Part shown: positions 50,592 to 62,794 of the stretch, piece by piece | How the letters are laid out: each line of letters begins with the position of its first letter | Position numbering within the stretch: position 1 is the stretch's first letter | Notes under the pieces: model-generated | Databases searched by the model: none | What the model saw: the letters and a program-made list of their open reading frames with translations, nothing else | What the model was told of the DNA's origin: nothing | Assembly: GCF_901709675.1 (NCBI RefSeq) | Contig: NC_051095.1 | Coordinates: forward strand, 21,763,956 to 21,827,955 | Reading direction: 5' to 3' | DNA length: 64,000 bases | From: Syngnathus acus | Taxonomy: Eukaryota; Chordata; Actinopteri; Syngnathiformes; Syngnathidae | Translations under genes and position numbers: made by a program

Positions 50592-50835
50592 AATTACCCA
50601 GCAGTCCAGGTGGTCAATTCACATTTCGACCATTACCGCCACCTCCTCCACCGCCCCATGCCTGCACCTGCGCGCGCCCGGCACCCTACACCCAAGTCAG
50701 TCTTCAAAGGAAGACCATGCCGACGAGATGTCAGGCCAGCCAGGGCGCCCAGGGGGCAGAAAGCAGTGCATGCACGGAGCAGGCACAGCTTCATGACAGC
50801 TGGGTGCTGAACAGCAACATTCCCTTAGAGACCAG
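50592..50835 (+). CDS. tenm1: tenm1 coding exon 3 (residues 183-263 and two bases of 264, proline-rich)
   Basis: Acceptor cttttctccag/AATTACC and donor ACCAG/gtagga; phase 1 in, phase 2 out, 244 nt. It encodes QFTFRPL followed by seven consecutive prolines (198-204) and HACTCAR, a block characteristic of teneurin-1. The proline run is the known candidate docking site for SH3 adaptors of the CAP/ponsin type. The exon ends in HDSWVLNSNIPLETR, a strongly conserved family block just before the membrane. Compared with the mammalian protein as I recall it, about 20 residues (beginning FKFSPVCC) between the end of exon 2 and this exon are absent. They may be an additional small exon hidden in the 42-kb intron 2, or missing in this lineage; I did not find them. 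Confidence 0.93.
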
Positions 50836-52235
50836 GTAGGAAAATGCAACAAATTATTATGACTGTTTGATTTTGACCTGAAAAGGAAATGAAAAACACA
50901 GCACGCACGTGCTCAGATTGAGGATTTTCTTCCAAAACGCTTTCAGCCCAAACTTGTGGAATAATCTATTGGTTTCCCACAAATGATTATCATTACATTA
51001 AAGTGTTTAAATAGGAATTGGCAAACCTTCCGAAATTCTGTGGAGAGCAATTAAGGACAAGATTAGAACTTTATTTGGATGTTTTAAATTTGCACAAAAA
51101 AGCAGAGCTCCACTCAAGCCTCACGGGTAATATTACACGTCTTTGCACACCATCAAAGCCATCGTGAATCTCTCAGGTTTTTCCACTGGATTTTCTCACC
51201 GCACCTCTCGAAATCCACCAGGGGACCGTTATGAGTTAAGACGTCACAAAACAAAATCCGCCATCGAGCACAAATCCTCTTTTTGGGAACATATTGAAAT
51301 TCCACCTTCAGTTGTGGCACCTGAAAAGATATTGTACCGTCTAATACGCTCAGACACCAGTCACTAGAATTTCATCCCATCAAACGGAATTAAGTATTTC
51401 CCAGCTGCATAAGTAATAATTGATCAGAGAATTATTTCACAGATTCTCATTTTTGAGGCTGATTTTGAGAAGAAGCAGAAAGGTGCAAAAGAATATGTTT
51501 GCATGTTTAATGAGACCTCAATGTGGCGGCGGAATTCTGTTATTATGGTGATGAGTTTGGCAGGCTGCCATGCCAGAAGAAGTGGTTTTAATGACTTATG
51601 CATCAGACCATAATTAGATCTTATCTCATCTAAGGGAAAGGATACAAAAAAGAATCATGTGACAATTTAAATTAATCATCAGCCCCGATGACAGTGTAAT
51701 ATGTTCTTCTGACATGTCAATGTACTGATTTCAAGGAAGTGCACGATAAGGTAATACCCACAGGTCACAATATCATGAGTTATGATTCGAATGTATAGTA
51801 TTTAAGTAAGTATGTAATTTATATGGTTTGGGGGGGGGGGTTGGAATTTGCTGTGGTGAAGAACGGCTGCATCACACTGAGGAATTACATTTAGAATTGC
51901 AATTTTGAATTAGTATGATATTTTGTAATCAATGATGTCCCAATGGCAAATGTAATTGTTAGCCATCAGTAAGCCTATAGATTCACTAGACTAATACTGT
52001 TTTTAGGCATAGAGAAAAGTTATTTTTGAGTAAATGTCTTACTACTTTAATGATGCTCCCTTCAGTGACATACACAGGAGTTATCTTTTGCTTTTTCAAG
52101 ACCATTGGTTAAATCTTGCTATCAAATCATTTTTGCAATTGCAATTTAAAGAAAATAAACCAGAAAAGCAAACAAAAAGTCATTAAGCACAAAACTTGCC
52201 AAGAGAGCGAATGCTGTCTGAATTTTAAAGGGTTA

Positions 52236-52609
52236 CCGTATCTTCCGCACCATAAGGCGCTTTGGGTTAAAAGGCGCAGACTCAATTCCGGGGGCATTTC
52301 TGTACTTAATCCACACATAGGACGCACCGCATTACAGAGCGCATGCATGCCGTGGTGTAAAAAAAAAAAAGAAAAAAATGTCACAGAAGCAAGTTCAGGA
52401 ATTCAGTTGTACTTTATTCTGCTATTTAGTCATTATTGTATTGTACTCACATTAATCAAGGTTAATGTGCAAATCCATTAAAGTCGTCATCTTTTGTATC
52501 CAAATTAAACAGTTGGGCAAGTTCGCCATTAAACATGACAAGTTCCCTGTTGTCATTGTCTCGTTATTTTTCTGCAATGATCTCAGCAGACGGCAAATGG
52601 ACCACTTCG
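52236..52609 (-). mobile_element. Type A-related element, one end plus transposase C-terminus
   Basis: TA (52234-52235) + CCGTATCTTCCGCACCATAA with AAGGCGC subrepeats. Minus-strand coding remnant at 52609-52462. The other end is missing where it abuts the type C sequence at about 52610. Confidence 0.7.
52462..52607 (-). pseudogene. Transposase C-terminal remnant with one in-frame stop
   Basis: Minus strand reads LPSAEIIAEK, a TAA stop, then RDNDNRELVMFNGELAQLFN, and ends DTKDDDFNGFAH with TAA at 52464-52462. Apart from the one stop the frame is kept for about 48 codons. It shares LAxLF and TxDxDxxGF with the type B remnant at 13581-13706. Likely a cut-and-paste transposase of the Tc1/mariner-pogo group, given the TA target sites. 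No catalytic domain is present. Confidence 0.65.
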
Positions 52610-52781
52610 GCTGCCCAACAACCTGCTTGACCTAAATTAACGTAACAAAGAACCCCTTCGGCTGCCCAAAAACATGCCTTTCTAAAAAACTAAAATAAAC
52701 TTTCCATACACTGCACTTTCGGTGTTAACATGATTCCCAAATTCTGAACCCCAAATTCTGCGTAAAATCGAGATTTTGGTG
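52610..52781 (+). mobile_element. Type C TIR element, right part
   Basis: Ends AAAATCGAGATTTTGGTG + TA (52782-52783). Shares CCCCTTCGGCTGCC and GTTAACATGATTCCCAAATT-type blocks with the copy at 1-202. Confidence 0.65.
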
Positions 52782-54126
52782 TACATTGACAGATACCCCT
52801 GCCTTTTGCCTTCCTTCTTATCACCAAAATATGATACGCCCATCTTTTGTACTGTTTTTGCATGGGTCTACCTTGTGCACAGCCCTAGGGGCGTCAGCTT
52901 CAGCCTCCCGAAGAGCGAGGACTCTCATTTACTTCCAGACTCTGGGGAAATCTGCTTCCCAATATGAATTTCCAGCTCCCTGAGCATCACCCGTAGATGT
53001 CTGAAACGATCAAACACAGTGAACTGGGAAGATCGGGAAACATTTTAAAAGTAACACCCACGAAGATTTGAAGTCCACGTGGGTTTGCAAACACAATATC
53101 ATCAGATGGAGCCTGGTTTTGAGGTAATTCTTTCTTGGAAAACAAACAAGAGGGCAGATGTGGATCTCACTTCGCCATCGACCCAGCAGCATTGAAATGT
53201 CCACCTGCATCTGTCATCTTTTTATGTATGCTTGTTTTCTGCAGGCTGTGTGGTGCTGTATGTCCCCCAAGTTTATCTCCTTTTAGACTTGAACTAGCAT
53301 TGACCCGTTGGTTGTGCAGCCTCTGTGTCCCCCATCTGACTCCCACCCTTCAGCTGATGCTGGATGGGTGGATGAGCAGAGGAAGGGAGGCCGACATTGA
53401 AGGATGGATGTCATCTGTCTTGTGTTAAACTGCCATGGGGCCACATGAGTTAGACAAACCGAGCATGAGAAACACAAAGACTGAGAAGATAAACAAGAGA
53501 ACACTAATCCTTCAGAAAAATCTGCTGTAATACCAGATTTTTAAATTTAAATGGATAAAGACTGTGCGACAGCACTATAATAGCACACTCTTAATTTAAA
53601 TGTATGGCATTTGTTTGGCTGCCTAAATTTTCGTCACAGGAAATTAATCAAAAACACCAAATTTTCTCATCTAATTATTTCTCAAGCAATTCTATTTTAT
53701 TATTATTTTTCCTGTAATTGTATTGAAACAACCATTCTTTCATGTCACAACTCCACTGTGAGCAACATTTCCAAGCTTTGTGTCCATATTAATTCCAGAG
53801 TGACCTTATATAATATAATATATAATTACAAAATTCAATGGGACTCTTCTTGCACAACATTATAAATTGTCAACATATGGTTGCAAATGAAGGGATAGTG
53901 TGGGTTCAATGCGATCATTCTGCTGTCTGGCTTGACATTAATGACCAGTCCTCTGCGGGCCCTTTGGAGACCCACTAGCAGCCTGTGACCTCACACCTTC
54001 TACTGCTCAAAGAGCACAAAACCAGGCAAAGCTGTGCATTGCACACCGTCAACCAGAATTAATGTCAGTAGAGCATGACGTAACCGGGGGCAATGAGCGA
54101 AGATATTGTCTAGCGAAAGAAAATGC

Positions 54127-54240
54127 ATGGATGGATGGATGGATGGATGGATGGATGGATGGATGGATGGATACTTTATTTATTCCCGGGGGGAAATTCA
54201 GTTGCCAGCAGTATCCACACCCAAGAGTGGGCACACAAAA
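54127..54240 (-). mobile_element. LINE 3' tail with (ATGG)n
   Basis: (ATGG)n at 54127-54172 followed by ATACTTTATTTATTCCCGGG and GGGAAATTCAGTTGCC. In reverse this is the common fish LINE ending (CCCCGGGAATAAATAAAGTAT plus tetranucleotide tail). Confidence 0.7.
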
Positions 54241-56967
54241 GGGGTCAAAGAACAGATATGCAGTATTTACATAACTTGTAAAACATGCAAAATACAATTA
54301 CATTTCACTGAAGATAAAAAAAAAAAAAAGACTTCCTCTTGAATAGTTAGAACTTAGTTCACATTCAAATTTGAGCCAATCAAGTAAGAGGATGGTGCAC
54401 TGCAAAGGCTGCTTATACTTCCTATTTGCCTGCCAAGGTCCACTTTTTTAAATTGGATATCATGTATTCATGTATCCTCTGCACATCTTACAGTCCTTCC
54501 CTCCATTATGTAAACACAATACAGTCAGTGAAAATATTTAATGCTCTTAATTTTATCATGTTTATGTTCATCTGCCATCTAAAACGTTATTTCTGTTTAA
54601 AAAAAGGGGGTGGGTAGGTCTATCTAATGCAGTCCTTAACTGAGTCCTCATTTTGAAGTCCCCAAAAGATTGGGTAAGTGATTGTGATCTTTGTTGATGG
54701 GCTTTTTCATTCCTTTTTTTCAAACTTTCACATGACAATTACAAAGGGGGTTCTCAGTTCTTTCATAAAAAAATCAAGTAAAAAAAACAAAAACAGTTCA
54801 TTGCAAGCTGTTCTTAGCTGCAAAACATTAAACACATTTATTTAAAAAAAAAAAGTTTGCCCCCCCCAAAAAAACGGAACACACAAGCATTGTTGTGCAA
54901 TTCTAGGTGGATTCATTTTCCATCAGCTGTTTTATAAAATAAATGAAATACTCCCACATCTCTCCCCTTGCTAGGTTAAAAACACCATCGAGGCTGCCTT
55001 TTCTTATGTTCTTTAGTCACATCCGTTTTCATCCTTTTCTTTTTCTACGGTTCACATCTTCCATTTTCTTAGTTTATGCTTTTCTAAGCCTGAATGGAAA
55101 AAGCCTACAGACAACTACTCTATTCAGAAACATCAAATAATAATAATGATAATAATAATATTACTATTATCATTAGCAACAAATAATAACAATTTGGTTC
55201 AAAATTTGAATGCAGGTAATCGTAACGTAAACTATTTCATACTGAGGCTACTCATGTTTTTCTGGTTGAACTGAGTATACAATATGACCGGAATCTCAAT
55301 CCTGGGAGACTACATTTCTTTACGTTAGTTTTTCAGATGAAATTTTGCTGCAATATTAATGCTAATTTAAGAGATGACTTTGATTAAAAGAGCACATACA
55401 TACATATGGGCACAAAGACGTACATTATAAATGATTCAAAGATCTCATCGTGAGGCCTGATGCACAGACATGCATGTCTGAATTTTTAGCTCTTCACTTG
55501 GACGTGTGCCTTTTAAATGGATTTCAGTGAAGTCTTCTCCAGACTGAGAAAGCAGTCAAGGCTGATATGCATATTTAAACTCTGATAAAAATACTTGCTA
55601 CCTGAGAAAATTATGCATTTGCATTAGTTTCATGTTACAATCTCATTGGTCTCAGAAGTAGCATAAAACTTAAGGGACATAGATTATGCAAACCAACAGC
55701 AACTCAGAAATAGGGTTGCAATGCTAAAACAGCTTTTTAACATGCAATGTAGCAAACCTTGGTAATGTTTTTTGTCTATATTGCTGTAGAGCAACATAAA
55801 TGTTTTTTTTTGGTTAGTAATCGTGGCGATATGAATTCTACTTACTGCACTGTATTTACTGATTTTTGAGAAACACTTTTAGTAAAATGTACGTCTTCAT
55901 TCAGCTATCTTAATTAGCTGCCAAAGAAGATTTGATTAAAAAAATATGTCAGGGACAGTTGCTATTTAGGCAGTTAAGAACTTTACGCAACAACTTCTGT
56001 ATTCAAGATGAAAACAACGACCAGAGGTCAATTAAAGATATAAAAAATAGTAGTAGTTAAAGAGAGTCAATGAAAGAGTACTGCTTTATATTTTGTGTGG
56101 ACACATAACGCTTGCCAGAGGTGTTACTAGTATGTAATCTTTGGGTGGTATTTGGTTGGGCAACAGCAAAAATATTGCTTTTCCTAAAGAGGGTAGGTAA
56201 ACAGGCCGCGATTTAATTTTGAGAACAGGGGTGGGAGAGAATACAATTACAGCATCCAATTTCAGTAGGGGAGTCCGGGTTCGTTACTACATGCCTGTTT
56301 TTATAAATGAGCCACTAAGCTATGCTGAAAGATTTATCCACCTAGCTGAATAAAACGAATCGTGTTAGCCTTCGGTAAAATCATTTTATACCTGACAAGC
56401 CTACTCCGGTGACCAGCAACAAATCTGCTACCGGTCGCCTGAAGCTGGCTAATTACCAACGTTAAATCACCAAGTGAGCTGGTAACGTAAAAGAAACACG
56501 CAGCCTTCAAAATGTAAAAGCACAACGGTGAAACTTTACAAGGCAACTTGTAAGAACCAGCCAAAAGATAGATATTAAGGTATTAAAAATTTTATTTAAA
56601 TTGCTGAACGCAACTTGCTTCAAACAGGTTTAGATGTTCACTTGACCTCATCTGTACCGAGTTATGAAATTCTCGTGGTTTGCTGATGTAAAGGAGCAGC
56701 ACTAAGAACTCCCACACCTTTTTTTGATGCCCAATGACAGAAAGCTATGAACGCTCGAAAAAAACCAAGAAATAACAGAGTTTTTATTGGATGAGCAGAT
56801 GATTCTTCTGGGTGGGCACGTCTTATCTCTGGGTGGGCAATGCCCACCCGTAGATACCCGACACTTGCCATGGAACGTGTCATCTAAGCGAAGCGGTTTC
56901 ATCTACAGTGAGTGTATTTCTAACATTCAACCATTTGATATAAATGTATTTTATTTCTCCATTTTAG

Positions 56968-57206
56968 ACACTTCCTGTTCAAGCAAGGCTCAGGCTCATC
57001 AGCCCTGCTTTCAGGTGCAGGACAGGGTTACCCCTTGACCTCTGGGACAGTGTACTCGCCTCCGCCCAGGCCCCTGCCCCGCAGCAGTGTGACCAGACCA
57101 CTGTTTACTTTCAACAAGCCTCATCGCTGCTGCAACTGGAAGTGCACAGCATTATCTGCATCACTTCTTACACTTACCTTGGCTCTGCTGCTTACATACG
57201 TCATTG
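56968..57206 (+). CDS. tenm1: tenm1 coding exon 4 (residues 264-343 plus one base; transmembrane helix)
   Basis: Acceptor ctccattttag/ACACTTCC restores the split Arg codon (AG+A) and reads [14 protein letters not shown]. Donor GTCATTG/gtgagt leaves phase 1; 239 nt. Conserved blocks are [18 protein letters not shown] (285-302), [14 protein letters not shown] (310-323) and the hydrophobic stretch from about residue 325 to 343. The helix is followed outside the window by the extracellular stalk. Position and length match the single signal-anchor helix of mammalian teneurin-1 (about residues 325-345). The basic/Cys cluster before the helix (HRCCNWKC) gives the N-in orientation. A second SH3-type motif, PPPRPLPR, lies at 295-302. 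The next coding exon (starting VHLFG in relatives) was not seen before 64000. Confidence 0.94.
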
Positions 57207-57367
57207 GTGAGTTACTTTTCTGCATGACATTCCTATATAAGTGCTTTTTTTTTTTTTTTACATTATCTCTATCAAAAGATGCTCTGCCTCTGTTGAAAGC
57301 TTTCATTGAAATTCTGAGCAGAAATAGTATTTGGACCAATAATTGTTTGTTTTTATTTTGAGCTCAC

Positions 57368-57755
57368 TCTTGAATCATCCATCCATCCATCCATTTTCTG
57401 AACCGCTTAGTCCCCACGGGGGTCGCGGGAGTGCTGGAGCCTATCCCAGCCGTCATCGGGCAGTAGGCGGGGGACACCCTGAACCGGTTGCCAGCCAATC
57501 GCAGGGCACACAGAGACAAACAACCATTTGCACTCGCACTCACACCTAGGGACAATTTGGAGTCTTCAATCGGCCTACCAAGCATGTTTTTGGGATGTGG
57601 GAGGAAACCGGAGTGCCCGGAGAAAACCAACGCGGGCCCGGGGAGAACATGCAAACTCCACACAGGGAGGGCCGGAGGTGGAATCGAACCCGCACCCTCC
57701 TAACTGTGAGGCGGACGTGCTACCCAGTGCGCCACCAAGCCGCCATCTTGAATCA
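57368..57755 (-). mobile_element. Full-length tRNA-derived SINE with 10-bp target duplication
   Basis: Body 57378-57745, minus strand, nearly identical to the copy at 1853-2239. A box TGGCGCACTGGG (57734-57723), B box GGTTCGATTCC (57690-57680), (GGAT)n tail. TCTTGAATCA flanks it exactly (57368-57377, 57746-57755). Near identity with the upstream copy suggests recent activity of this SINE. Confidence 0.9.
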
Positions 57756-57821
57756 AATTACCCTATTTTTTTTAACTTATTTGATAAAAAAAAAAAAGAA
57801 AACTGTTAAAAGGACCTTCTG

Positions 57822-57890
57822 ATGATTGATGATGATGATGAGAATGAGGATGATGATTAATGATTGATGGAGGAGGATGAGGATGATGGA
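57822..57890. repeat. (GAT)-rich low-complexity tract
   Basis: Imperfect GATGAT/GAGGAT units. Confidence 0.85.
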
Positions 57891-58287
57891 TGGCAATAGT
57901 GGTTTTGGTGGGGGTTGTGAACAAAATTATTATTGCAGAAACAATTCAAGACCATAATTACAGTGCATGTATTATTGAAAAATGTTTTTACTGGCTGTAA
58001 GGATGAGAGGAAATGGGTTCTCTTGTTGTTGTTGTGTGTTTTATTTTATTTCTGCCAATAATTTCAAAGCAAATTACCAAAGAAGCAGTTTCAATGCAAA
58101 ATAAATTTGAAATATACAACCAGAATGGTGTTGTAATAAGCTGTGCAAAATAGATTTAACCACAGAAAGTAATGTATTCCAAATCTGTGGGAAATTCTGA
58201 ATTGCATCTGAGTCACTGGACCAAAACACACAAAACTGGCAATTATTCTTTGATGAAGAGACACGAATTCAGTAAAATGTGACTCCA

Positions 58288-58390
58288 CCTCTCTCTCTCC
58301 CTCTTTCTTTCTCCATTTTTCTCTGTTTTTCTCTCTTCTCTCTCTCTCTCTCTCTCTCTCTTTCCCTCCCTCTCTCTCTCTCGCTCTCCT
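58288..58390. repeat. (CT)n-rich tract
   Basis: About 100 bp of CTCTCT with interruptions; responsible for the open frames on both strands here. Confidence 0.93.
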
Positions 58391-58599
58391 TGTCGCTGAC
58401 TCTCGATCCCATTTTAGCCTTTGACCCTATGCTTTTAAGATTTTTTAAATATTCCACATTCAATCAAACACACCTGGTGGTGCCCCCCATTGGAGCCGTC
58501 ATTTTAATATGCTGGAGGCAGTTGTGTGTCCCAGTGACCCTAGGAGCTAAGATGTCTGGTGGTTTATGCTTCTGGCAGGGTCACCCATTGTGAACAAAT

Positions 58600-59700
58600 T
58601 TGAGGGGATGGCTCAAAAGATTCCGATGATGAGGAAAAAATATTGGAAGATGTTTTTTGCCTGCCAGGCCTGAAGGTGGGGCTCCAAGGCAAGCTGTTAG
58701 ACAGTCCTGCACCCATAGGGCCTGGCCAAACTCTACCTGAAATGACAATGTGGGTGCCCGTTCTCATGGGCTCACCAGCTGTGAGAGGGCCTGTAGGGTT
58801 TGGCTACAACGTGAACCCATGACAACGTCGTTGGCGGTCTAATCCAAGCCGGCAGAAGATGGCTCTAGGGAAGTGAAATGCCACTACTCTGGTAGGCAAA
58901 CAGCCCGAGCTGTGTGTGAGGTGGAGACATTCCGAACAGACATAGTCTGGCTCTGGAACCAGTCATCTTGAGACAGAGTAGAAACTCTTGGACTCTGGTG
59001 TTGCCCATTGGAACTAACACACCAACACACCTAGACCCCTCTCCTCATCCGAGTCCAAGACATATAACCGCATATTTTTAGGGTCTGCAGAGTCCCGCTA
59101 GGAGTTTCAACTCCCACCCAATGCTCCCTCAAAGCGACGCGTGTGTGCAAACGTGCACTCCTTTCACCATCTAAGCGCACATGTTGGCGTGCACACATAC
59201 ATTTCCACTAAAGTTAAATCTACAAACAGAACCCCAAACCATTCCCACTTCGAGCTCTGGGTTGGGACCAAAAGAACAAGATCCTGGATACAAGCGGCTG
59301 AAATTTGTTTCCTTGGCGGCATTTCTGGGCTCTGCCTAGGGCATAGGGTAAGAGGCTTGTCATCTTGGGGGACTGAAAGTCGAGCCGCTGCACCTCTATA
59401 ATGAGAGGAGCCGAGGTAACTCTGGCTTCTTGTTAGGATGTGCCTTGAAAACGTCCCTGTTGAGGTACTCGGGTATGTCCCACTTATCTGGGGGTTGAGG
59501 GGGCAGGAAAGAACATACTTTGTTCTCCTGACCCACTTCATCCAATTTCTCCAGGTAGCACCTCAATGTGTTCCCAGGCTAGCCAGGATGGTCACCCCAG
59601 CATGTAATGTCCTCCATGAAGTCTCTTTTGCCGGTGGAATATGTCATGAAGACTCATCTCATGAAGACTCAAGACTCTCATCAAGAGGGGGGCCCAGGAG
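58600..59700 (+). pseudogene. RTE-type LINE remnant, + strand, internally deleted
   Basis: 58800-59010 matches the endonuclease-side region of the common fish RTE element (CAGAAGATGGCTCTAGGGA, GAGGTGGAGACATTCCGAAC, AGACATAGTCTGGCTCTGGA, ACTCTGGTGTTGCCC). 59250-59480 matches the region after the reverse transcriptase (GAGCTCTGGGTTGGGACC, GGATACAAGCGGCTGAAAT, GAGAGGAGCCGAGG). The intervening endonuclease/RT body is missing, and all frames are broken. Confidence 0.8.
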
Positions 59701-61025
59701 GCTTTCCCAAAAGATGACTGAGTCACCTCATTTGGCTCCTCTTGATGTGCAGGAGCAGTAGCTGTACTGTGAGCCCCTCCTAGATGAGGTAGATTCCAGA
59801 GCCCAACAGAATCTTATGTCCATAAAGGTTATGAGTATGATCACAGTAGCATGCAGTCGTACGTACGATGTGGAATGACAAAGTTCTCATTGGCAGAGAC
59901 CAACCCTCACTAAAAACAAATTTGACTTACTGCCAGCAAATGACGCCGGTTTTAGAGAGACCAGAGGGACACAGGTTAACGCCTTTGACAAACAGTCTAC
60001 AAACACATGCACAATGGTTGGGTGAACTTCCATGCATGCTACTGGATTCTTTTGAGGGTATAGTGCTGTTCCATTTTTCCTTCGCCAAGACGATAACACA
60101 GTATGCCTGCTGGAACTCAAGTTTTACTTCCTGATTGGTCTTCCTCTCCAAAACTCACAAATAGATCTTACTATGGAAGCGAAACAGTGCTAACCTCCAA
60201 TGGTTGCAACACACTACGACTGTGAATCCAACGACCTCCTCTCACAGTCCACATGCTTTTGCGCGTGTCAGCCAAAACGGCCATACATCATTGTAACATG
60301 TTTAGGTCTACCAGGCCTTACTGGCATTCTCACACCAACACTCTTCACCTGAGTGACCAAGACATACAGACATACAAGTCTGATAATACCACCACAAAAA
60401 TGATAATCAAACTGCAACCTACAGTGTTCTGGTGGCAAAGGCAAGTATGGATACCCTTATGTTTGAACATGGTATTAATTATTGACTATATCTGTGGTGC
60501 GCACAAAGTCCAATAACAAAACACCATTTGGGTTCAGATGAGTTGTGACATTCTTTTCAATCTGACCCTCTCAGGGCTCATTGCCATTGTCCCCCAAGAA
60601 TAACAGAATATCCACCATCACTGCTCTCCAGTACTCCCTCCAATGATTCCAAAGACGGTGGGTACTCTGATCTGCTGTTTGATGTCAGATAACAGAGCAT
60701 TGAGCCGGAGGAAATAAGAATGCCCACAACAACTAAGCAGCTGTCAATGGGGACAAATCTAGGATGGAAAAGAGTCCAACTCTCCTCAAGAGGACTTGTT
60801 CCCAAGCCCAAATGAAGCATTTAGGCAAGTCTATCATTCTTAGGTGGATTGTCTTGATCTCCCGCAACAACTCAGGCTCCTCCCTGCCAGAACCCTGATG
60901 GTCCATGTCCCTAGAGCCAGTTTCTGTAGCTAGGGATCTCAAGGCCAAGGTCCCTGCCTGGCTGGGCCAATAAAGTGCAGACCATCAAGAGCCACTTCCA
61001 GGCCTGGCTTATGGGCAGGGGAAAA
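59701..61025 (-). pseudogene. RTE-type LINE remnant, - strand, tail-to-tail with the previous one
   Basis: On the minus strand, from 61025 downward: GGGACCTTGGCCTTGAGATC, CTAGCTACAGAAACTGGCTC, GGAGGAGCCTGAGTTG (5' part). Further on come GTGTTTGTAGACTGTTTGTC and GGCGTTAACCTGTGTCCC (RT region), AGTGAGGGTTGGTCTCTGCC and CATAACCTTTATGGACATA, ending near CTCCTGCACATCAAGAGGAG (59765-59730). It keeps more of the RT part than its neighbour but is full of stops. Two independent insertions or an inverted duplication are possible. Confidence 0.72.
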
Positions 61026-61553
61026 CTTGGTTCAATATTGTTTAAAGGGAGTTATGAGCCGTGCATTGTCTGGTCCCTCATCTTGCCCTATGTGATTTTA
61101 CCAGCTGACAACTGAGCGTCTAGGATAACTGAGACACACTGTCACCTTAATGCAGTCGAGGGTCCAAGGAGGAGAGAATAAACAAATCAAGAATAACAAA
61201 AAGCATCTCAGCAACCACAATCACTCACACAAGAAAATAATCAATGTACAGTAGATTCTAGTGAGTGAAACAGCATTACAAATGCATCATAGAATCCAGC
61301 CTCAACCTCAGCCCAGGGTCTTCATGTGCAGATATCCCAACTTTGCTCAGCCGGTTCACACACACAAACACACACACTCGTCCACGTAGCAAAGCCATGC
61401 AGATTAATCCCCTGGTTGAACCATGCTATCCCATTAATGTCCCGGACCTGGTAATTAGTGCATTAGTGAGGAGTGTGAATGATGACTAGGAGACCACGTA
61501 ACCTTTTAATTGGTGTCATGCTTCACTCCTGCTTGGCAATGATTGATCTCTAT

Positions 61554-61573
61554 GTTGCCATTACCATGGCAAC
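61554..61573. promoter_or_regulatory. X-box-like inverted repeat
   Basis: GTTGCCAT and ATGGCAAC form 8-bp arms around TACC. Half sites are RFX-like, but the 4-nt spacer exceeds the usual 0-3. Confidence 0.25.
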
Positions 61574-62612
61574 TACATTTAGATGGATGTGACATGAGAA
61601 AAGATGACATGTTCGCCTGTACATCAAATTTTCAAATTCAAGATTACAGTGGTCATGGACCTAATGACTTTGTTAAGGGGGAGAGGTTGAGACAGAGGGT
61701 ACCGCATGATTAGCTTTTCTAATTACATAATGATTAGGTCATCTAAATCAATGAATTAAACACCTTTGACAGAAGAGGAGGAAAAGTCACCTGTAGTATA
61801 CGATTACAAAATTCCTGGTGTTGTATAAAATACCTGTATGCAATACTTGCGGAAAACTGCAAGTGTCTTAACTGAAAATATTTCCGGTGGAAATAAATTT
61901 ACTTTGTTGAATATCACTTGATTAAAAGTCTAATGTATTATTTTAAATCAACAGCAAGTGTGTTGGCAATATGGCAAATTGAATGACATGGTACTAAAGC
62001 AGAAGAATTCCATATGTCAAACCACTCCTGAACCTAAGACTTCAGAAGCATTTGTGCTGGGCTTAGGATAAAAAGTAGTGGTCTTTTGTCCAGTGCTATC
62101 TTGGCCTCTCCCACAGATTAGCGCAAAGTAAAAAGTAAATTTGCATTAATTTGCTAGTTAGGGTCCCAGAATATGGAGGAAAACTGGAGGCGCATAAAAG
62201 TCAAGTTCCTTAAATTAGAGTGGTAAATTTCCTAGTCAGTAATGATTTGGAGAGCCATGTTATTTACTGGTATAGGTTCATTGTTTTTTGTTTTATCAAG
62301 TCCACAGTTAACACAGCTGTCTACTCAGAAATGTTTTAAGGACTTTTTGCTTCCCTTTGCCAACGAGGTTTTAGGCCATAATGATTTTATTTGCCAGCAG
62401 AATTGGGATTTCCCACAAAGCCTGGTTTAATAGCCATGGAGTTAACAGTATTGACCAGCAAACTCGCCCGGCTTGCGCCCCACTGAATGGGGTACTGTCA
62501 AGAGGGAGCAGAGGGAACAGAAACTCAGAAATGTAAAAATCCTAAATTCTTATTTGACGCTCCAAAATCAGATCACATTCTCAACTCAAGTTTCAGGGAA
62601 AGGGGGAGTCAT

Positions 62613-62711
62613 TGATAGTTTAGGGGTACACTTGTCTTGCGTGACAACACAGTGAGTTCAATTCCCGCATATGACGGTGTGAATGTGTGTATGTAACAAA
62701 AAAAAAAAAAC
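62613..62711 (+). mobile_element. Short tRNA-like SINE with poly(A) tail
   Basis: GATAGTTTAGGGGTACAC (A-box-like), GAGTTCAATTCCCGC (B-box-like), then a short body and (A)12 at 62699-62710. It lacks the long body of other SINEs here, so it may be a tRNA-pseudogene retroposon. Confidence 0.45.
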
Positions 62712-62766
62712 GTTTCAAGGAAAACTGCTCCAAGACAGTGGGTGTGTTTTGTCTGCGGGGGTGGCT

Positions 62767-62794
62767 CATCACTTTGTGACATCACAAAGTGATG
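62767..62794. repeat. Perfect 13-bp-arm hairpin
   Basis: CATCACTTTGTGA / TCACAAAGTGATG separated by CA. No U-tract follows, and its function is unknown. Confidence 0.85.

Larger units (their letters stand above)
50836..56967 (+). other. tenm1: tenm1 intron 3
   Basis: 6.1 kb. Contains the type A/type C composite at 52.2-52.8 kb and the LINE tail at 54.1 kb. The stretches 50836-52230, 52790-54120 and 54250-56960 show no recognised feature apart from a (G)10 run near 51831 and AT-rich simple sequence near 55140. Confidence 0.88.

Noticed and set aside
62613-62668. Functional tRNA gene
   Set aside because: A- and B-box-like stretches only; acceptor stem and cloverleaf do not form, and a poly(A) tail follows.
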